A stretch of 64,000 bases of DNA from Prevotella fusca JCM 17724 (GCF_001262015.1 NZ_CP012075.1:868001-932000), one strand, 5' to 3'. Shown: positions 1 to 10,177, counted from the stretch's first letter. Made by a program: numbers and translations. The notes: generated by a model from the letters alone, not told the origin.

Positions 1-76
1 GCAACATCTACACCACAAGTAGGAAAGGGAAGTAAGATTATCTCAATTAATTAACAAGACAAATAACAAAAAGAAA

Positions 77-1414
77 ATGAAAAAGATTATTTATTCAATG
101 ATGGCATTGGCAATGACAGCCACAGCCTTCACAAGCTGCGAGGACGTTCCAGCACCATACAACATTACTTTTGAGGAAGGCAATAATAACACTACACCAT
201 CAGCTCCTGCTTCGGGAACTGGCACGGAAGCTGACCCATTCAATGTTGCTGCAGCACTTAAACATATTGATGCAGGTCAGAATCTCGACAAGGAAGTATA
301 TGTTTCCGGTACGATTGTAAGTGTCAAGGAGATTGATACTAACAATTATGGTAACGCAACCTACTTCATCTCTGACGACGGAACAACCAAAGGACAGCTG
401 ACTGTCTATCGTGGCTATGCACTTGGCAACAAGAAGTTCACGCCAAACGATGTCCTCAAGGCTGGAGACAAGGTTGTCGTATATGGTAAACTTGTCAACT
501 TCAATGGAACCAAGGAGTTTACACAGGGCAACTACATCTATACCCTCAATGGCAATAAGGCTTCACAGACACCCGTAGTAGATTTGAATACAGAGGCAAC
601 TGCATGGACCGTAGCTGAAGCTGTGCAGAAGATACAGGCAGGGCAGACAGCCAATGGCGAGGCATACGTAAAGGGTATCATCGCTGAAGTAGCTTCCTAC
701 AACGACAAGTACAAGAGCATCACTTACTATATCTCTGACAACGGCACAGACAAGACACTCCAGGTGTTCTCCGGAAAGGGTCTGAATGGTGCTGGCTTCG
801 CTGCAAAGACCGACCTTCAGGCTGGCCAGACAGTTGTTGTAAAGGGTAACCTGAAGGCGTTTACCAACAGCCAGGGGCAGGTTATCATGGAGGTTGACAA
901 GGACAACAAGATCATCTCTATCAGCGGTCCATCAAACCCACAGCCTTCCAATGCAATCCTTACAGCAAAGTTTGAGACAGGCATGGACAACTTCACGATT
1001 AAAGACATCAACCTTCCATCCGAGCTCACTTACATCTGGAAACATGATGCCTCCAAGAAATACATGAAGGCTTCTTCACATAAAGGCACTGCTGACTATG
1101 CAGCACAGAGCCGTCTGGAGTCACCTGTTTTCAGTCTCGTGGGCAAAAACTCGGCAACTCTCACATTCAATGTTGCAGCCAACTACTTCACAAATGCAGC
1201 CAACAACTTTAAAGTACAGGTTTCTACCGATGGTACAACATGGAATGATGTTGCCCTGTCAACCTATCCTGCTGCAGACTGGAAGTTTGTTACCACAACC
1301 TGCGGCCTCTCTGCATACGCCGGTCAGCCTACTGTCCGCATCGGTTTCCTTTACACTTGCGACGGCACAAGTGCCGCAGGTACATGGGAAATCAAGAACG
1401 TAGAAGTAAAGTAA
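77..1414 (+). CDS. Lipoprotein with tandem OB-fold (DUF6359-like) domains and a C-terminal choice-of-anchor-type domain
   Basis: The 445-residue protein starts with a lipoprotein signal (basic N-terminus, hydrophobic stretch, then TSC at about residue 20), so it should be anchored in an outer or inner membrane. Two similar segments follow, at about residues 48-160 and 175-285. Each contains the pattern VYVSGTI or AYVKGII, then YYISD/YFISD and a G-x-x-VVVKG/VVVYG strand, which resembles the OB-fold DUF6359 domain of Bacteroidales surface proteins. The last 150 residues are beta-rich and resemble a choice-of-anchor (MAM/jelly-roll-like) domain. No catalytic motif is visible. The gene may be the last member of an operon that begins left of the window. 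The family assignment is from memory of the motif; the substrate is unknown. Confidence 0.75.
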   Translation: MKKIIYSMMALAMTATAFTSCEDVPAPYNITFEEGNNNTTPSAPASGTGTEADPFNVAAALKHIDAGQNLDKEVYVSGTIVSVKEIDTNNYGNATYFISDDGTTKGQLTVYRGYALGNKKFTPNDVLKAGDKVVVYGKLVNFNGTKEFTQGNYIYTLNGNKASQTPVVDLNTEATAWTVAEAVQKIQAGQTANGEAYVKGIIAEVASYNDKYKSITYYISDNGTDKTLQVFSGKGLNGAGFAAKTDLQAGQTVVVKGNLKAFTNSQGQVIMEVDKDNKIISISGPSNPQPSNAILTAKFETGMDNFTIKDINLPSELTYIWKHDASKKYMKASSHKGTADYAAQSRLESPVFSLVGKNSATLTFNVAANYFTNAANNFKVQVSTDGTTWNDVALSTYPAADWKFVTTTCGLSAYAGQPTVRIGFLYTCDGTSAAGTWEIKNVEVK

Positions 1415-1430
1415 AAAACAGCTTGAAATA

Positions 1431-1462
1431 TTTGGCAGGGTGCAGAATTATTCGTAATTTTG
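1431..1462 (+). promoter_or_regulatory. Promoter of rpmE2
   Basis: TTTG at 1431-1434, a 20-base spacer, then TAATTTTG at 1455-1462. This matches the Bacteroidetes sigma-ABfr consensus (TTTG, about 19-20 bases, TAnnTTTG). It lies 82 bases before the L31 start codon. Confidence 0.75.
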
Positions 1463-1543
1463 CACCCTGTTAAGTGTCTGTATCTTTTAAGAACAAAGAA
1501 AAGGCAATGGCAAGCATATTATTAACAATTAGATAAAAACAAA

Positions 1544-1795
1544 ATGAAACAAGGTATTCATCCAGAAAACTATCGCCCCGTCGTATTCAAGGATATGTCC
1601 AACGGCGATATGTTCCTTACAAAGTCTACATGCAAGACTTCAGAGACAGTAGAGTTTGAAGGCGAGACTTACCCAGTGGTAAAAGTCGAAATCTCAAGCA
1701 CCTCTCACCCATTCTACACAGGTAAGAGCAAGCTTGTCGATACAGCAGGTCGCGTTGACCGCTTCATGAGCCGTTACGGTAAGTTGAAGAAGTAA
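1544..1795 (+). CDS. rpmE2: 50S ribosomal protein L31, type B
   Basis: The 83-residue product is a full-length type B L31, a component of the large ribosomal subunit. It begins [17 protein letters not shown] and carries the typical [11 protein letters not shown] segment and the [12 protein letters not shown]-terminus. It lacks the paired cysteines of zinc-binding type A L31, as expected for type B. It stands alone between its own promoter and a terminator-like hairpin. Confidence 0.97.
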   Translation: MKQGIHPENYRPVVFKDMSNGDMFLTKSTCKTSETVEFEGETYPVVKVEISSTSHPFYTGKSKLVDTAGRVDRFMSRYGKLKK

Positions 1796-1828
1796 TCGAT
1801 AATACCCTTCGACATTATTACATACAAA

Positions 1829-1866
1829 GTGCGGACAAACGTAGTTGCATATACGTTTGCTCGCAC
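1829..1866 (+). terminator. Terminator-like hairpin after rpmE2
   Basis: Arms GTGCGGACAAACGT (1829-1842) and ACGTTTGCTCGCAC (1853-1866) pair with few mismatches and are followed by GTGCGTTTTT. The interval 1867-2181 downstream has no convincing gene. It holds a small hairpin (AGGGTTT-N5-AAACCCT, about 2012-2030). Confidence 0.6.
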
Positions 1867-2181
1867 TTGTGCGTTTTTGGCTACCGGGATTTAACTCAGA
1901 GTACGGTCTCAGAAAACAAAGTTTCATACGCCGGCATCCCTCTGCATACCCTTGGGACTTCAGACTTCTGCGAGACATTTCCCTTTTACGCTGCACAGTC
2001 AGCCCAGTGAGAGGGTTTCCCGCAAACCCTGCACCGTATTTCGCTCACACAGCGAATGCGAAACAAAGAACAAAGAAGCTCCACAGCATCCTGAAAGTCA
2101 TCGAGGACGCAGAAGCCAACGCTATGAGGTAACCCACAGTTCACGAACAGCAAAGACAGCCAAAATGCGCTACACCAGCAC

Positions 2182-2275
2182 TTGGAAATAAAAACAGCAA
2201 AGCATAACAGAACCACTCAACAAACTATTTGGAAATAAAAACAGCAAAACATAACAGAACCACTCAACAAACTAT
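2182..2275 (+). repeat. Tandem 47-bp duplication upstream of the nuclease gene
   Basis: Positions 2182-2228 and 2229-2275 are the same 47-base sequence (starting TTGGAAATAAAAACAGCAAA), differing at a single G/A position. The second copy ends 20 bases before the start codon at 2296, so the duplication lies in the probable 5' UTR. Confidence 0.9.
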
Positions 2276-2295
2276 TAAAACCCAAAGACAGAACA

Positions 2296-3225
2296 ATGAA
2301 AAGAATAACACTAATCACAACAGCACTGTCATTCTCGTTCCTTGCCCTTACAGCATTCACATCATGCAGCAAGGACGATGACAACTCCAATGACACAGGG
2401 GGAAAAGAGAATGTTTTTAACAACACCAACTCCAATCTCAAAGACCTGCGTCCAGTAACACACCGGCTGGAATTTCCGAAACTGAAAGGCGGCAAGAGCG
2501 TCATCCTCACCCATAAGCTGAGCGACGGTGAGGTGAACTACAGCGTGGAGTGGGACGTGGAGAAGAAGTCGAACCGCTGGACCTGCTACCAGATATATGC
2601 CAGCAATGCAAAACAAACCGTGAAAAGAAAGGACCAGAAGAGTGCAAACCTCTACCCTATGGATCCGCTCTGGCCAGCCAATGCCTTCTTCACTTACGAC
2701 CCTTACCGGGGTTCGGGCTATGACCACGGACACCTTTGTCCCTCACAGGACAGGGTAAACAGCCGGGAGTCGAACGACCAGACCTTCTATCTCAGCAATA
2801 TGCAGCCACAGGTTCACGACTTCAATGCAGGCATCTGGGAAGTAATGGAAAGAAAGATGAGAACCTATATCACCTATACGAGTGGCTCAAAGGACACCTT
2901 GTTTATCTGCCGTGGTGGTACGATTGACAAGCAGGGGCAGTACACCTATATCAGGAACAACTTCATCGTCCCCACTTACTTCTTCTCTGCAGCCCTGATG
3001 AAATACAAGGTCAGAGGACAGGGCGACTGGCAGTATAAAGCCATCGGCTTCTGGTTCAAGCATGAGAGTAACTCTCGCACATCCCTCACACCTTATGTTG
3101 TCAGCATCAAAGAACTTGAAGAAAAAACCGGCATTGACTTCTTCTGCAACCTGCCCGATAACATAGAACAGGATGTAGAAAACAAGACTCCAGGTCAGAT
3201 GATCATTGTCTGGAATATACGATAG
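2296..3225 (+). CDS. DNA/RNA non-specific endonuclease (NUC1 family), lipoprotein
   Basis: The 309-residue protein has a lipoprotein signal (TALSFSFLALTAFTSCSKDD, Cys near residue 24) followed by an acidic Asn-rich linker. The body contains the beta-beta-alpha metal (NUC1/EndA) motif YDHGHLCPS near residues 148-156; the family consensus is DRGH, with the His as general base. It continues with ESNDQTFYLSNMQPQ, where the Asn that helps bind Mg2+ lies. The enzyme would cut DNA and RNA without sequence specificity outside the cytoplasm, plausibly for nutrient scavenging or biofilm DNA turnover. The first motif residue is Asp-His rather than Asp-Arg, a common variant in Bacteroidetes. It is monocistronic with its own terminator. 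Confidence 0.9.
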   Translation: MKRITLITTALSFSFLALTAFTSCSKDDDNSNDTGGKENVFNNTNSNLKDLRPVTHRLEFPKLKGGKSVILTHKLSDGEVNYSVEWDVEKKSNRWTCYQIYASNAKQTVKRKDQKSANLYPMDPLWPANAFFTYDPYRGSGYDHGHLCPSQDRVNSRESNDQTFYLSNMQPQVHDFNAGIWEVMERKMRTYITYTSGSKDTLFICRGGTIDKQGQYTYIRNNFIVPTYFFSAALMKYKVRGQGDWQYKAIGFWFKHESNSRTSLTPYVVSIKELEEKTGIDFFCNLPDNIEQDVENKTPGQMIIVWNIR

Positions 3226-3250
3226 GCTATCTGCCTGTCACCATAATATA

Positions 3251-3300
3251 AAAAGAGCGCATCAAACAAGCTGCTACAGCAATGTTTAACGCGCTCTTTT
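3251..3300 (+). terminator. Intrinsic terminator after the nuclease gene
   Basis: Perfect arms AAAAGAGCGC (3251-3260) and GCGCTCTTTT (3291-3300), followed by further T residues. The A-tract on the left suggests it may work in both directions. Confidence 0.8.
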
Positions 3301-3398
3301 TTCATAGTGTTGACAACGCAACGACTGTCAGTTATCCCGTTCCAGCCATCAGAACCGACACCGTTTTGTAAAGATAATTCCACGCTTCAAAATTTACT

Positions 3399-3508
3399 CA
3401 TGCTTAATTGCACCTCAATTAAGCCTTAACAGAGGTCTAACTGATGCTTAATTGAGGTCCAAGTAACGCCCAATTGAAACCCAATTAAGCACCTTTTCTT
3501 GCACTGTT
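3399..3508. repeat. Dispersed intergenic repeat, copy 1
   Basis: Intergenic block built from short modules such as TGCTTAATTG, CTCAATTAAG and CCAATTAAGCACC, ending with AAGCACCTTTTCTTGCA. Related blocks lie near 12127, 19012 and 48861. All share the border AAAGGTGCTTAATTGG on one strand. The rest of the 3301-3949 gap holds no gene that I can support. Confidence 0.75.
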
Positions 3509-3860
3509 TTATAACTAATTGACTACCTGCATATTAGAAACACGGAAATCAAGGCTCATTATTTCTTTTCCATACCGCTAAGAATAAGAAATAATGTAAG
3601 GAAAATTCAAATTGAAAAACAGCAAATACCACCATTCTCAGTAAAAGGATTCTTTCTGCACAGACTCATCAGGACCAGCCTTCAAGCAGATGTCCAGGAC
3701 CAAACAAACACCCTTATTTATGCTACCCAGTAAATACAAACAGCCATCTTGACAAAGATAATTCACCACAAAAAACCTTTTGAAACAGAATCAACACGGG
3801 AGAGATTCTTAAAGGACATAAAAACGAGGATTATGATTAGCATTTTTCAGATTTTATGAG

Positions 3861-3868
3861 TACCTTTG
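3861..3868 (+). promoter_or_regulatory. -7 element upstream of hflX
   Basis: TACCTTTG fits the Bacteroidetes -7 consensus TAnnTTTG, 82 bases before the hflX start. No clear TTTG -33 element is seen, only a T-rich stretch. Confidence 0.5.
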
Positions 3869-3949
3869 CCATGTGGCAGTGTGTACTTAACCGAACGGGG
3901 AAAAAGCACGCCGACATACAAGAAGACAAGCTATAACAGAGAATACTGA

Positions 3950-5200
3950 ATGAAAGAATTTATCATATCTGACGTCAAGGCTGAGACAGCCGTCCTTGTA
4001 GGTCTTATTACCAAGGAACAGGACGAGGCCAAGACAAAGGAATATCTTGACGAGTTGGAATTTCTTGCTGACACTGCAGGTGCTGTCACCGTGAAGCGAT
4101 TCACACAACGGGTGAACGGTCCGAGTGCTGTCACATACGTCGGAAAGGGAAAACTTCAAGAGATAAAAGATTATATCAAGCTGAAGGAAGACGAGGAAGA
4201 GCCTATTGGCATGGTCATCTTCGACGATGAACTGTCAGCCAAGCAGATGCGTAATATCGAGCAGGAACTCGGCGTGAAGATACTGGACCGGACTTCCCTC
4301 ATCCTTGACATCTTCGCCATGCGTGCCCAGACTGCCAATGCCAAGACACAAGTGGAACTGGCACAGTACCGATATATGCTTCCACGTCTGCAACGCCTGT
4401 GGACGCACTTGGAGCGTCAGGGCGGCGGCTCGGGCTCTGGTGGCGGCAAAGGTTCGGTAGGTCTGCGTGGACCGGGTGAGACCCAGCTGGAAATGGACCG
4501 CCGTATCATCCTTCAGCGCATGTCACTTCTGAAGCAGCGGCTGGTAGAGATTGACAAGCAGAAGGTGACACAGCGCAAGAACCGTGGGCGTATGATACGT
4601 GTTGCACTGGTAGGTTATACGAATGTGGGCAAGTCAACAACGATGAACCTACTGGCGAAAAGCGAAGTATTTGCAGAGAACAAACTCTTTGCAACACTTG
4701 ACACAACCGTGCGTAAGGTAGTTGTAGAGAACCTTCCTTTCCTGTTAGCTGATACCGTAGGATTTATCCGTAAGTTACCGACCGATCTGGTGGACTCCTT
4801 CAAGTCTACCCTTGACGAGGTGCGTGAAGCCGACCTCCTGCTGCACGTCGTAGACATCTCCCATCCTGACTTTGAGGAACAGATACAGGTGGTCAACCAG
4901 ACATTGTCTGAACTCGGCTGTGCTGACAAGCCGTCAATGATTATCTTCAATAAGATTGACAACTATCATTGGGTGGAGAAAGAGGAGGATGACCTCACAC
5001 CAGCCACGAAGGAGAACGTCACACTGGACGAGTTGAAGAAGACATGGATGGCTAAGGAGCACGACAACTGCCTCTTCATATCAGCCAAGCAGAAGGAAAA
5101 TATCGACGAATTCAGGGAAGTGCTTTACAAGAAAGTGCGTGAACTGCACGTTCAGAAGTACCCTTACAATGATTTCCTTTACAACATTGAGGAAGAATAA
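3950..5200 (+). CDS. hflX: GTPase HflX
   Basis: A 416-residue ribosome-associated GTPase that splits stalled or heat-damaged ribosomes. The N-terminal HflX domain (residues 10-200) contains the glycine-rich linker GGGSGSGGGKGSVGLRGPGE and the ETQLEMDRR segment typical of the family. The G domain follows: G1 GYTNVGKST (222-230), G3 DTVGF (268-272) and G4 NKID near residue 334. The length and order match bacterial HflX. A DUF4954 gene follows 64 bases downstream on the same strand and may be co-transcribed. Confidence 0.96.
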   Translation: MKEFIISDVKAETAVLVGLITKEQDEAKTKEYLDELEFLADTAGAVTVKRFTQRVNGPSAVTYVGKGKLQEIKDYIKLKEDEEEPIGMVIFDDELSAKQMRNIEQELGVKILDRTSLILDIFAMRAQTANAKTQVELAQYRYMLPRLQRLWTHLERQGGGSGSGGGKGSVGLRGPGETQLEMDRRIILQRMSLLKQRLVEIDKQKVTQRKNRGRMIRVALVGYTNVGKSTTMNLLAKSEVFAENKLFATLDTTVRKVVVENLPFLLADTVGFIRKLPTDLVDSFKSTLDEVREADLLLHVVDISHPDFEEQIQVVNQTLSELGCADKPSMIIFNKIDNYHWVEKEEDDLTPATKENVTLDELKKTWMAKEHDNCLFISAKQKENIDEFREVLYKKVRELHVQKYPYNDFLYNIEEE

Positions 5201-5264
5201 AAGTTATTGGGCTAATTAGCCCAATTAACCCAACAAGGCTAATAACAACTAAAAGAAAACGCTT

Positions 5265-7118
5265 ATGCAATACCGTTCCCTTACCCGTGAAGAGATTGAG
5301 ACACTGGAGAATAACAACTGCTGGGCAGAAGACTGGAGCCAGGTGAAGGTTGTTGAGGAAGGATTCCAGGCGAAGTTCTTCCACCGTGTCATGTTCTATG
5401 GTGACATCCGGCTGGGAAGTTTCCAGAAAGATGTTGAGATAACAAAAGGGTTCTTCAAACATTCCGGCATCAATGATGCGACCCTTCGCAATGTGACTGT
5501 CGGGAACGACTGTCTGATTGAGAAGATTGGGAACTATATCAACAATTATACGATTGGCAACGACTGTCTTATCTCCAACATCTCGGTCATGGAGACAACG
5601 GAGGGGGCTACATACGGAGAAGGCAACCTTATCTCGGTGCTGAACGAGGTGGGCGACGGAAATGTAATCTTCTTCCATGACCTCAACAGCCAGTTCGCAG
5701 CCTTCATGGTGAAGCATTTCAACGATAAAGACCTCAAGAATGCCATCCGAAGACTGGTTTCGGAAGAGATTGCACGCACAAATCCTGAACGTGGCACGAT
5801 CGGTAACAGCGTGAAGATTGTCAACACGAAAGAGATTACGAATACTGTAATACAGGACGACTGTGAGATTTCCGGCGCAAGTCGTCTGAGTGACTGTACC
5901 ATTCTCAGCTCTGAATATGCCAGCGTCTATATCGGCACGGGGGTCATCTGCGAGAACTCCATCATATCAGACGGCTCAAGCATTGTGAACAGTGTGAAGA
6001 TGCAGGACTGCTTCATTGGCGAGGCATGTCAGATTGTTAATGGCTTCACGGCATCACAGAGCGTATTCTTCGCCAATTCATTCATGGCAAACGGCGAGGC
6101 ATGTGCAGCCTTCTGCGGACCGTTCTGTGCTTCTCACCACAAGAGTTCGCTGCTCATCGGTGGTATGTTCTCGTTCTATAATGCGGGTTCTGGCACCAAC
6201 TTCTCCAATCATGCGTATAAGATGGGACCGATGCACTGGGGCATTCTGGAGCGTGGAACGAAGACGGCAAGCGGCAGTTATCTGCTGATGCCTGCGACAA
6301 TCGGAACTTTCTCCGTCTGTTTCGGTAAGCTGATGCACCACCCCAACACCACTGCCCTACCCTTCTCCTACCTTATTGCCGAGGCTGACAAGATGTTCCT
6401 CGTGCCGGGTCGCAATATAACTACCGTCGGACTTTACCGTGACATTCGCAAGTGGCCGAAGCGTGACATGCGTCCACAGCAGACACAGAAGAGTATTGTC
6501 AACTTCGACTGGCTCTCTCCTTTCTCTGTCGGTGATGTTCTACAAGGCAAGAAGATACTTGAAAATCTGCGTCAGGCAAGCGGTGACAACGTTTCATCTT
6601 ATAACTACCATGAGTATGTCATCAATGCCAGCAGCCTGCGCAAAGGCATCAAATACTATGACATTGCATTACGCATCTACATGGGTGCCGTGCTGAAGCG
6701 GGCACACAAGTGGGGCTTCTTTGGCAAGCCGGAGACTGAAGTGGGTACTGGAAGATGGGATGACCTGTCGGGGCTTCTGCTCCCTGTATCGGAAGAACAG
6801 CGCCTGATTGACGACATCAAGAACGGCAGTCTGGAGACTATCCAGGAGGTTATTGAACGCTTCCGGGAAATCAATGACAATTACCGTGTCTATCAGTGGG
6901 CATGGACTTACCGCCTGATCTTGGAATACTATGACATCGAGGAGATTACTCCCGAGGATGACGCACGTATCAAGAAGGATTATATCGAAGCACGTCGGGC
7001 ATGGATTGCTGAGATTAAAAAGGATGCCGAGAAGGAGTTTGAGATGGGCGATGTAGCCAGAGAGGTGTTCGAGTCGTTCGTCAACAGCCTCGACCATGAG
7101 ATTGACTTTGAGAATTAA
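5265..7118 (+). CDS. DUF4954 family protein, left-handed beta-helix-like
   Basis: The 617-residue protein has irregular hexapeptide-like repeats in its first half (GNDCLIEKIGN, GNDCLISNISV, IIQDD-type turns). These suggest a left-handed beta-helix of the kind seen in nucleotidyl- and acyltransferases. The sequence as a whole matches the Bacteroidales DUF4954 family. The C-terminal third is alpha-helical and charged. No signal peptide is present, so it is probably cytoplasmic. The biochemical role is not established for the family; a sugar-nucleotide or transferase-like role is only a guess from the fold. It lies between hflX and the M16 peptidase, all on the plus strand. Confidence 0.85.
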   Translation: MQYRSLTREEIETLENNNCWAEDWSQVKVVEEGFQAKFFHRVMFYGDIRLGSFQKDVEITKGFFKHSGINDATLRNVTVGNDCLIEKIGNYINNYTIGNDCLISNISVMETTEGATYGEGNLISVLNEVGDGNVIFFHDLNSQFAAFMVKHFNDKDLKNAIRRLVSEEIARTNPERGTIGNSVKIVNTKEITNTVIQDDCEISGASRLSDCTILSSEYASVYIGTGVICENSIISDGSSIVNSVKMQDCFIGEACQIVNGFTASQSVFFANSFMANGEACAAFCGPFCASHHKSSLLIGGMFSFYNAGSGTNFSNHAYKMGPMHWGILERGTKTASGSYLLMPATIGTFSVCFGKLMHHPNTTALPFSYLIAEADKMFLVPGRNITTVGLYRDIRKWPKRDMRPQQTQKSIVNFDWLSPFSVGDVLQGKKILENLRQASGDNVSSYNYHEYVINASSLRKGIKYYDIALRIYMGAVLKRAHKWGFFGKPETEVGTGRWDDLSGLLLPVSEEQRLIDDIKNGSLETIQEVIERFREINDNYRVYQWAWTYRLILEYYDIEEITPEDDARIKKDYIEARRAWIAEIKKDAEKEFEMGDVAREVFESFVNSLDHEIDFEN

Positions 7119-7154
7119 TAATTACACCTTATATAATATTAAACAACTGACTGT

Positions 7155-10085
7155 ATGAGAAAACATTCCCTTAACCGCACCCTCATGAAGGGACTCAGCT
7201 TAGGAATATTCTTCCTGTTGGCCACTCTGACGGTTCATGCACAGCATTACAGCTATGAAAGTGTACCGAATGACCCGATGCAGACACGTATCTACACACT
7301 GAAAAACGGTCTGAAAATCTATCTGTCTGTCAATAAAGAGAAGCCACGTGTGCAGACTTACATCGCCGTACGCACTGGTTCACGCAATGACCCGAAGGAA
7401 ACAACGGGACTGGCACACTATCTGGAGCACCTTATGTTCAAGGGTACAACCCACTTTGGTTCGTCAAACGTGGAGGCTGAACGTCCTTACCTTGACTCTA
7501 TCGAGGCTCGTTTCGAGCAGTATCGGCACATCACTGACCCTGCTGCACGCAAGCAGTGGTACCATCAGATTGACTCAATCTCACAGCTCGCAGCCCGCTA
7601 CAACATCCCGAACGAGTACGACAAGATGATGACTGCCATCGGTAGTGAGGGTACAAACGCCTACACTTCTAATGACGTAACTTGCTATGTAGAGAATATT
7701 CCATCTAATGAGTTGGACACTTGGGCAAAGGTTCAGGGTGATCGCTTCCAGAATATGGTTATCCGTGGCTTCCACACAGAGTTGGAGGCGGTATATGAGG
7801 AGTATAACATAGGTCTTACCAGCGACTGGCGCAAGATGTATGCAGCACTCTTTGCAAAGCTATTCCCTACCCATCCTTATGGAACACAGACTACTATCGG
7901 TCTTGGTGAGCACTTGAAGAACCCTTCAATCACCAACATCAAGAACTATTTTAACAAATACTACGTACCAAACAACGTGGCAATTTGTCTCTCTGGTGAC
8001 CTTAATCCAGACGAGACTGTAGCCATCATTGAGAAGTATTTCGGTACTTGGAAGCCAAGTGCACATATTGATGTGCCACAGTTCCCAGTACAACCAGCCC
8101 TAACAGCACCAGTAGATACGACTGTTATCGGTAAGGAAGCTCCAACCTTCTTCATGGGTTGGCGCGCTGATGCTGGCAATTCTTTGCAGATGGATACATT
8201 AGAGATTGTTGCGCAACTGCTTTCTAACGGACAGGCTGGACTCTTCGACCTCAACCTTAACCAGAAGTTGAAGGTACAGGAAGTCGGTGCAGGAGTAACC
8301 GACATGAATGACTATTCTGTCTTCTATCTCTATGGACAGCCAAAGAGCGGACAAACTTTACAAGAGGCACGTGCCCTCGCTTTGTCAGAAATCGAGAAGC
8401 TCAAGAAGGGCGCATTCTCTGATGATCTTCTTCCATCTATCATCAACAACTACAAGCGTTACTACTATACACAGCTGGATAACAACCAGTTCCGTGCAAA
8501 TCAGTACGTGGATGCTTTCATCAACCATAAAGACTGGAAGCAGGAGGTTGATAAACTCAATCGTATTTCAAAGCTAACCAAGGCTGAACTTGTAAGATTT
8601 GCTAACAAATTCCTTGGCAACAACTTCGCTTGTGTCTATAAGGAGCAGGGCAACGACACCACTATCAAGAAGGTGGAGAAGCCATCTATCACTCCTATCC
8701 CTACCAATAACGACAAACAGAGTGACTTCTTGAAGGAGATTGTAAACACGAAGACAACTCCTATACAGCCACAGTTTGTTGACTACAAGCGTGACCTTAC
8801 CAAGGCTACAACAAAGAAGGGGCTGCCTGTTCTCTATAAGCAGGACACATCAAACGACCTCTTTACACTTTGTTTCGTAGTTCCTTACGGTGACGAACAC
8901 AACCCAATGCTCAGCTATGCGGCAGGTTATCTTGACTATTTAGGTACAAACAAGCTCAGCAACGAGCAGATTAAGCAGCAGTTCTACAAGTTAGCTTGCG
9001 ACTATAGCATCTCTGAAAGAAACGAGGTTTCGTACATCACATTAAGTGGTCTCAACTCTAACCTGCCTCAGGCACTTGCACTCTTGAACAACTTGCTCAA
9101 CAATGCAAAGGTTGACAAGGAGGCTTACGAACTCTATGTAGAGCAGATCCTGAAGTCACGTAGTGACAAGAAGGCTAACCAGAAGGCCAACTTCGCAGCC
9201 CTCAGAAACTATGTTACTTACGGAAAGTACAACCCTACTCGCAATATTCCAAGCGAACAGGAGTTGAAGTCAATGAACCCACAGGAGCTCCTTAACCTGC
9301 TTAAGAATTTGAAGAACTACAAGCAGACAGTGCTCTACTATGGTCCTTCAAGTCTGAAAGCGGTTGACCAGCTTGTCAGCAAGACAATCCTTTCGCCAAA
9401 GAAGTTCGCTGAAGTCCCTGCTATCAAGCGCTATAAAGAGGAGGCAACACCACAGAACGAGGTTATCATTGCCCCATACGATGCAAAGAACATCTATATG
9501 GTTCAGCTCCATAACGAGAACAAGTTGTGGTCAGCTGACCATGCACCAATCATCGCACTCTTCAACGAGTACTTCGGAGGTGGTATGAACGCAATCGTCT
9601 TCCAGGAGTTGCGTGAGGCACGTGGTTTGGCTTATTCAGCTTCAGCTGTCTATGCTTCGCCTTACCGTTTAGGAGGTAATGAGAGCTTCTACACCTACAT
9701 CATCACACAGAATGACAAGATGATGGACTGCGTAACAGAGTTCAACAAGTTGCTCAACAGCGTACCAGTACGTCAGAGTGGCTTCGATCTTGCAAAGCAA
9801 AGTCTAATGAAGAGCCTTGCTTCTGCACGTACGACAAAGTACTCCATCCTCACATCTTATCTTGCAGCACAGCGTTTAGGTCTTGACTATTCATTGAGTG
9901 AGAAGATTTACAATGCCCTTCCAAGTCTGCAGCTTCAGGATGTTATCAACTTCGAGAAGGAGAATATTGCCAACAAGCCATTCAAGTATATCATCCTCGG
10001 TGATGAGAAAGAGCTTGATCTCAAGGCGTTGGAGAAGATTGCACCTATCAAGAGAGTGACAACAGAGGAAATCTTCGGCTATTAA
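7155..10085 (+). CDS. M16 family zinc metallopeptidase, exported
   Basis: A 976-residue protein with a signal peptide (hydrophobic segment about residues 14-28, cleavage near VHAQ). It contains the inverted zinc motif HYLEH (His88, Glu91, His92) in GLAHYLEHLMFKG, with the third ligand expected in the downstream EAVYEEYN segment. The length fits two fused M16 halves, the second (about residues 560-970) being a catalytically inactive partner domain, as in PqqL or pitrilysin-type enzymes. It would degrade peptides in the periplasm or at the surface. It starts 36 bases after the DUF4954 gene and may share its transcript. Confidence 0.93.
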   Translation: MRKHSLNRTLMKGLSLGIFFLLATLTVHAQHYSYESVPNDPMQTRIYTLKNGLKIYLSVNKEKPRVQTYIAVRTGSRNDPKETTGLAHYLEHLMFKGTTHFGSSNVEAERPYLDSIEARFEQYRHITDPAARKQWYHQIDSISQLAARYNIPNEYDKMMTAIGSEGTNAYTSNDVTCYVENIPSNELDTWAKVQGDRFQNMVIRGFHTELEAVYEEYNIGLTSDWRKMYAALFAKLFPTHPYGTQTTIGLGEHLKNPSITNIKNYFNKYYVPNNVAICLSGDLNPDETVAIIEKYFGTWKPSAHIDVPQFPVQPALTAPVDTTVIGKEAPTFFMGWRADAGNSLQMDTLEIVAQLLSNGQAGLFDLNLNQKLKVQEVGAGVTDMNDYSVFYLYGQPKSGQTLQEARALALSEIEKLKKGAFSDDLLPSIINNYKRYYYTQLDNNQFRANQYVDAFINHKDWKQEVDKLNRISKLTKAELVRFANKFLGNNFACVYKEQGNDTTIKKVEKPSITPIPTNNDKQSDFLKEIVNTKTTPIQPQFVDYKRDLTKATTKKGLPVLYKQDTSNDLFTLCFVVPYGDEHNPMLSYAAGYLDYLGTNKLSNEQIKQQFYKLACDYSISERNEVSYITLSGLNSNLPQALALLNNLLNNAKVDKEAYELYVEQILKSRSDKKANQKANFAALRNYVTYGKYNPTRNIPSEQELKSMNPQELLNLLKNLKNYKQTVLYYGPSSLKAVDQLVSKTILSPKKFAEVPAIKRYKEEATPQNEVIIAPYDAKNIYMVQLHNENKLWSADHAPIIALFNEYFGGGMNAIVFQELREARGLAYSASAVYASPYRLGGNESFYTYIITQNDKMMDCVTEFNKLLNSVPVRQSGFDLAKQSLMKSLASARTTKYSILTSYLAAQRLGLDYSLSEKIYNALPSLQLQDVINFEKENIANKPFKYIILGDEKELDLKALEKIAPIKRVTTEEIFGY

Positions 10086-10177
10086 AAGACAATAGATAGA
10101 TACAAAAACATATTACTAATAAATAGAAAAACCCTGCCTGCCCTACCTAAAAAGGGCAGACAGGTAAACAAAACATT

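Noticed and set aside
1436..1469. Hairpin CAGGGTGCA/TGCACCCTG as a terminator of the first lipoprotein gene
   Set aside because: The same bases contain a full promoter (TTTG, 20 bases, TAATTTTG) for rpmE2 and no T-tract follows. A double role is possible, but I list only the promoter.
5112..5717. A 201-codon minus-strand frame
   Set aside because: Antisense to hflX and the DUF4954 gene; no promoter or domain.
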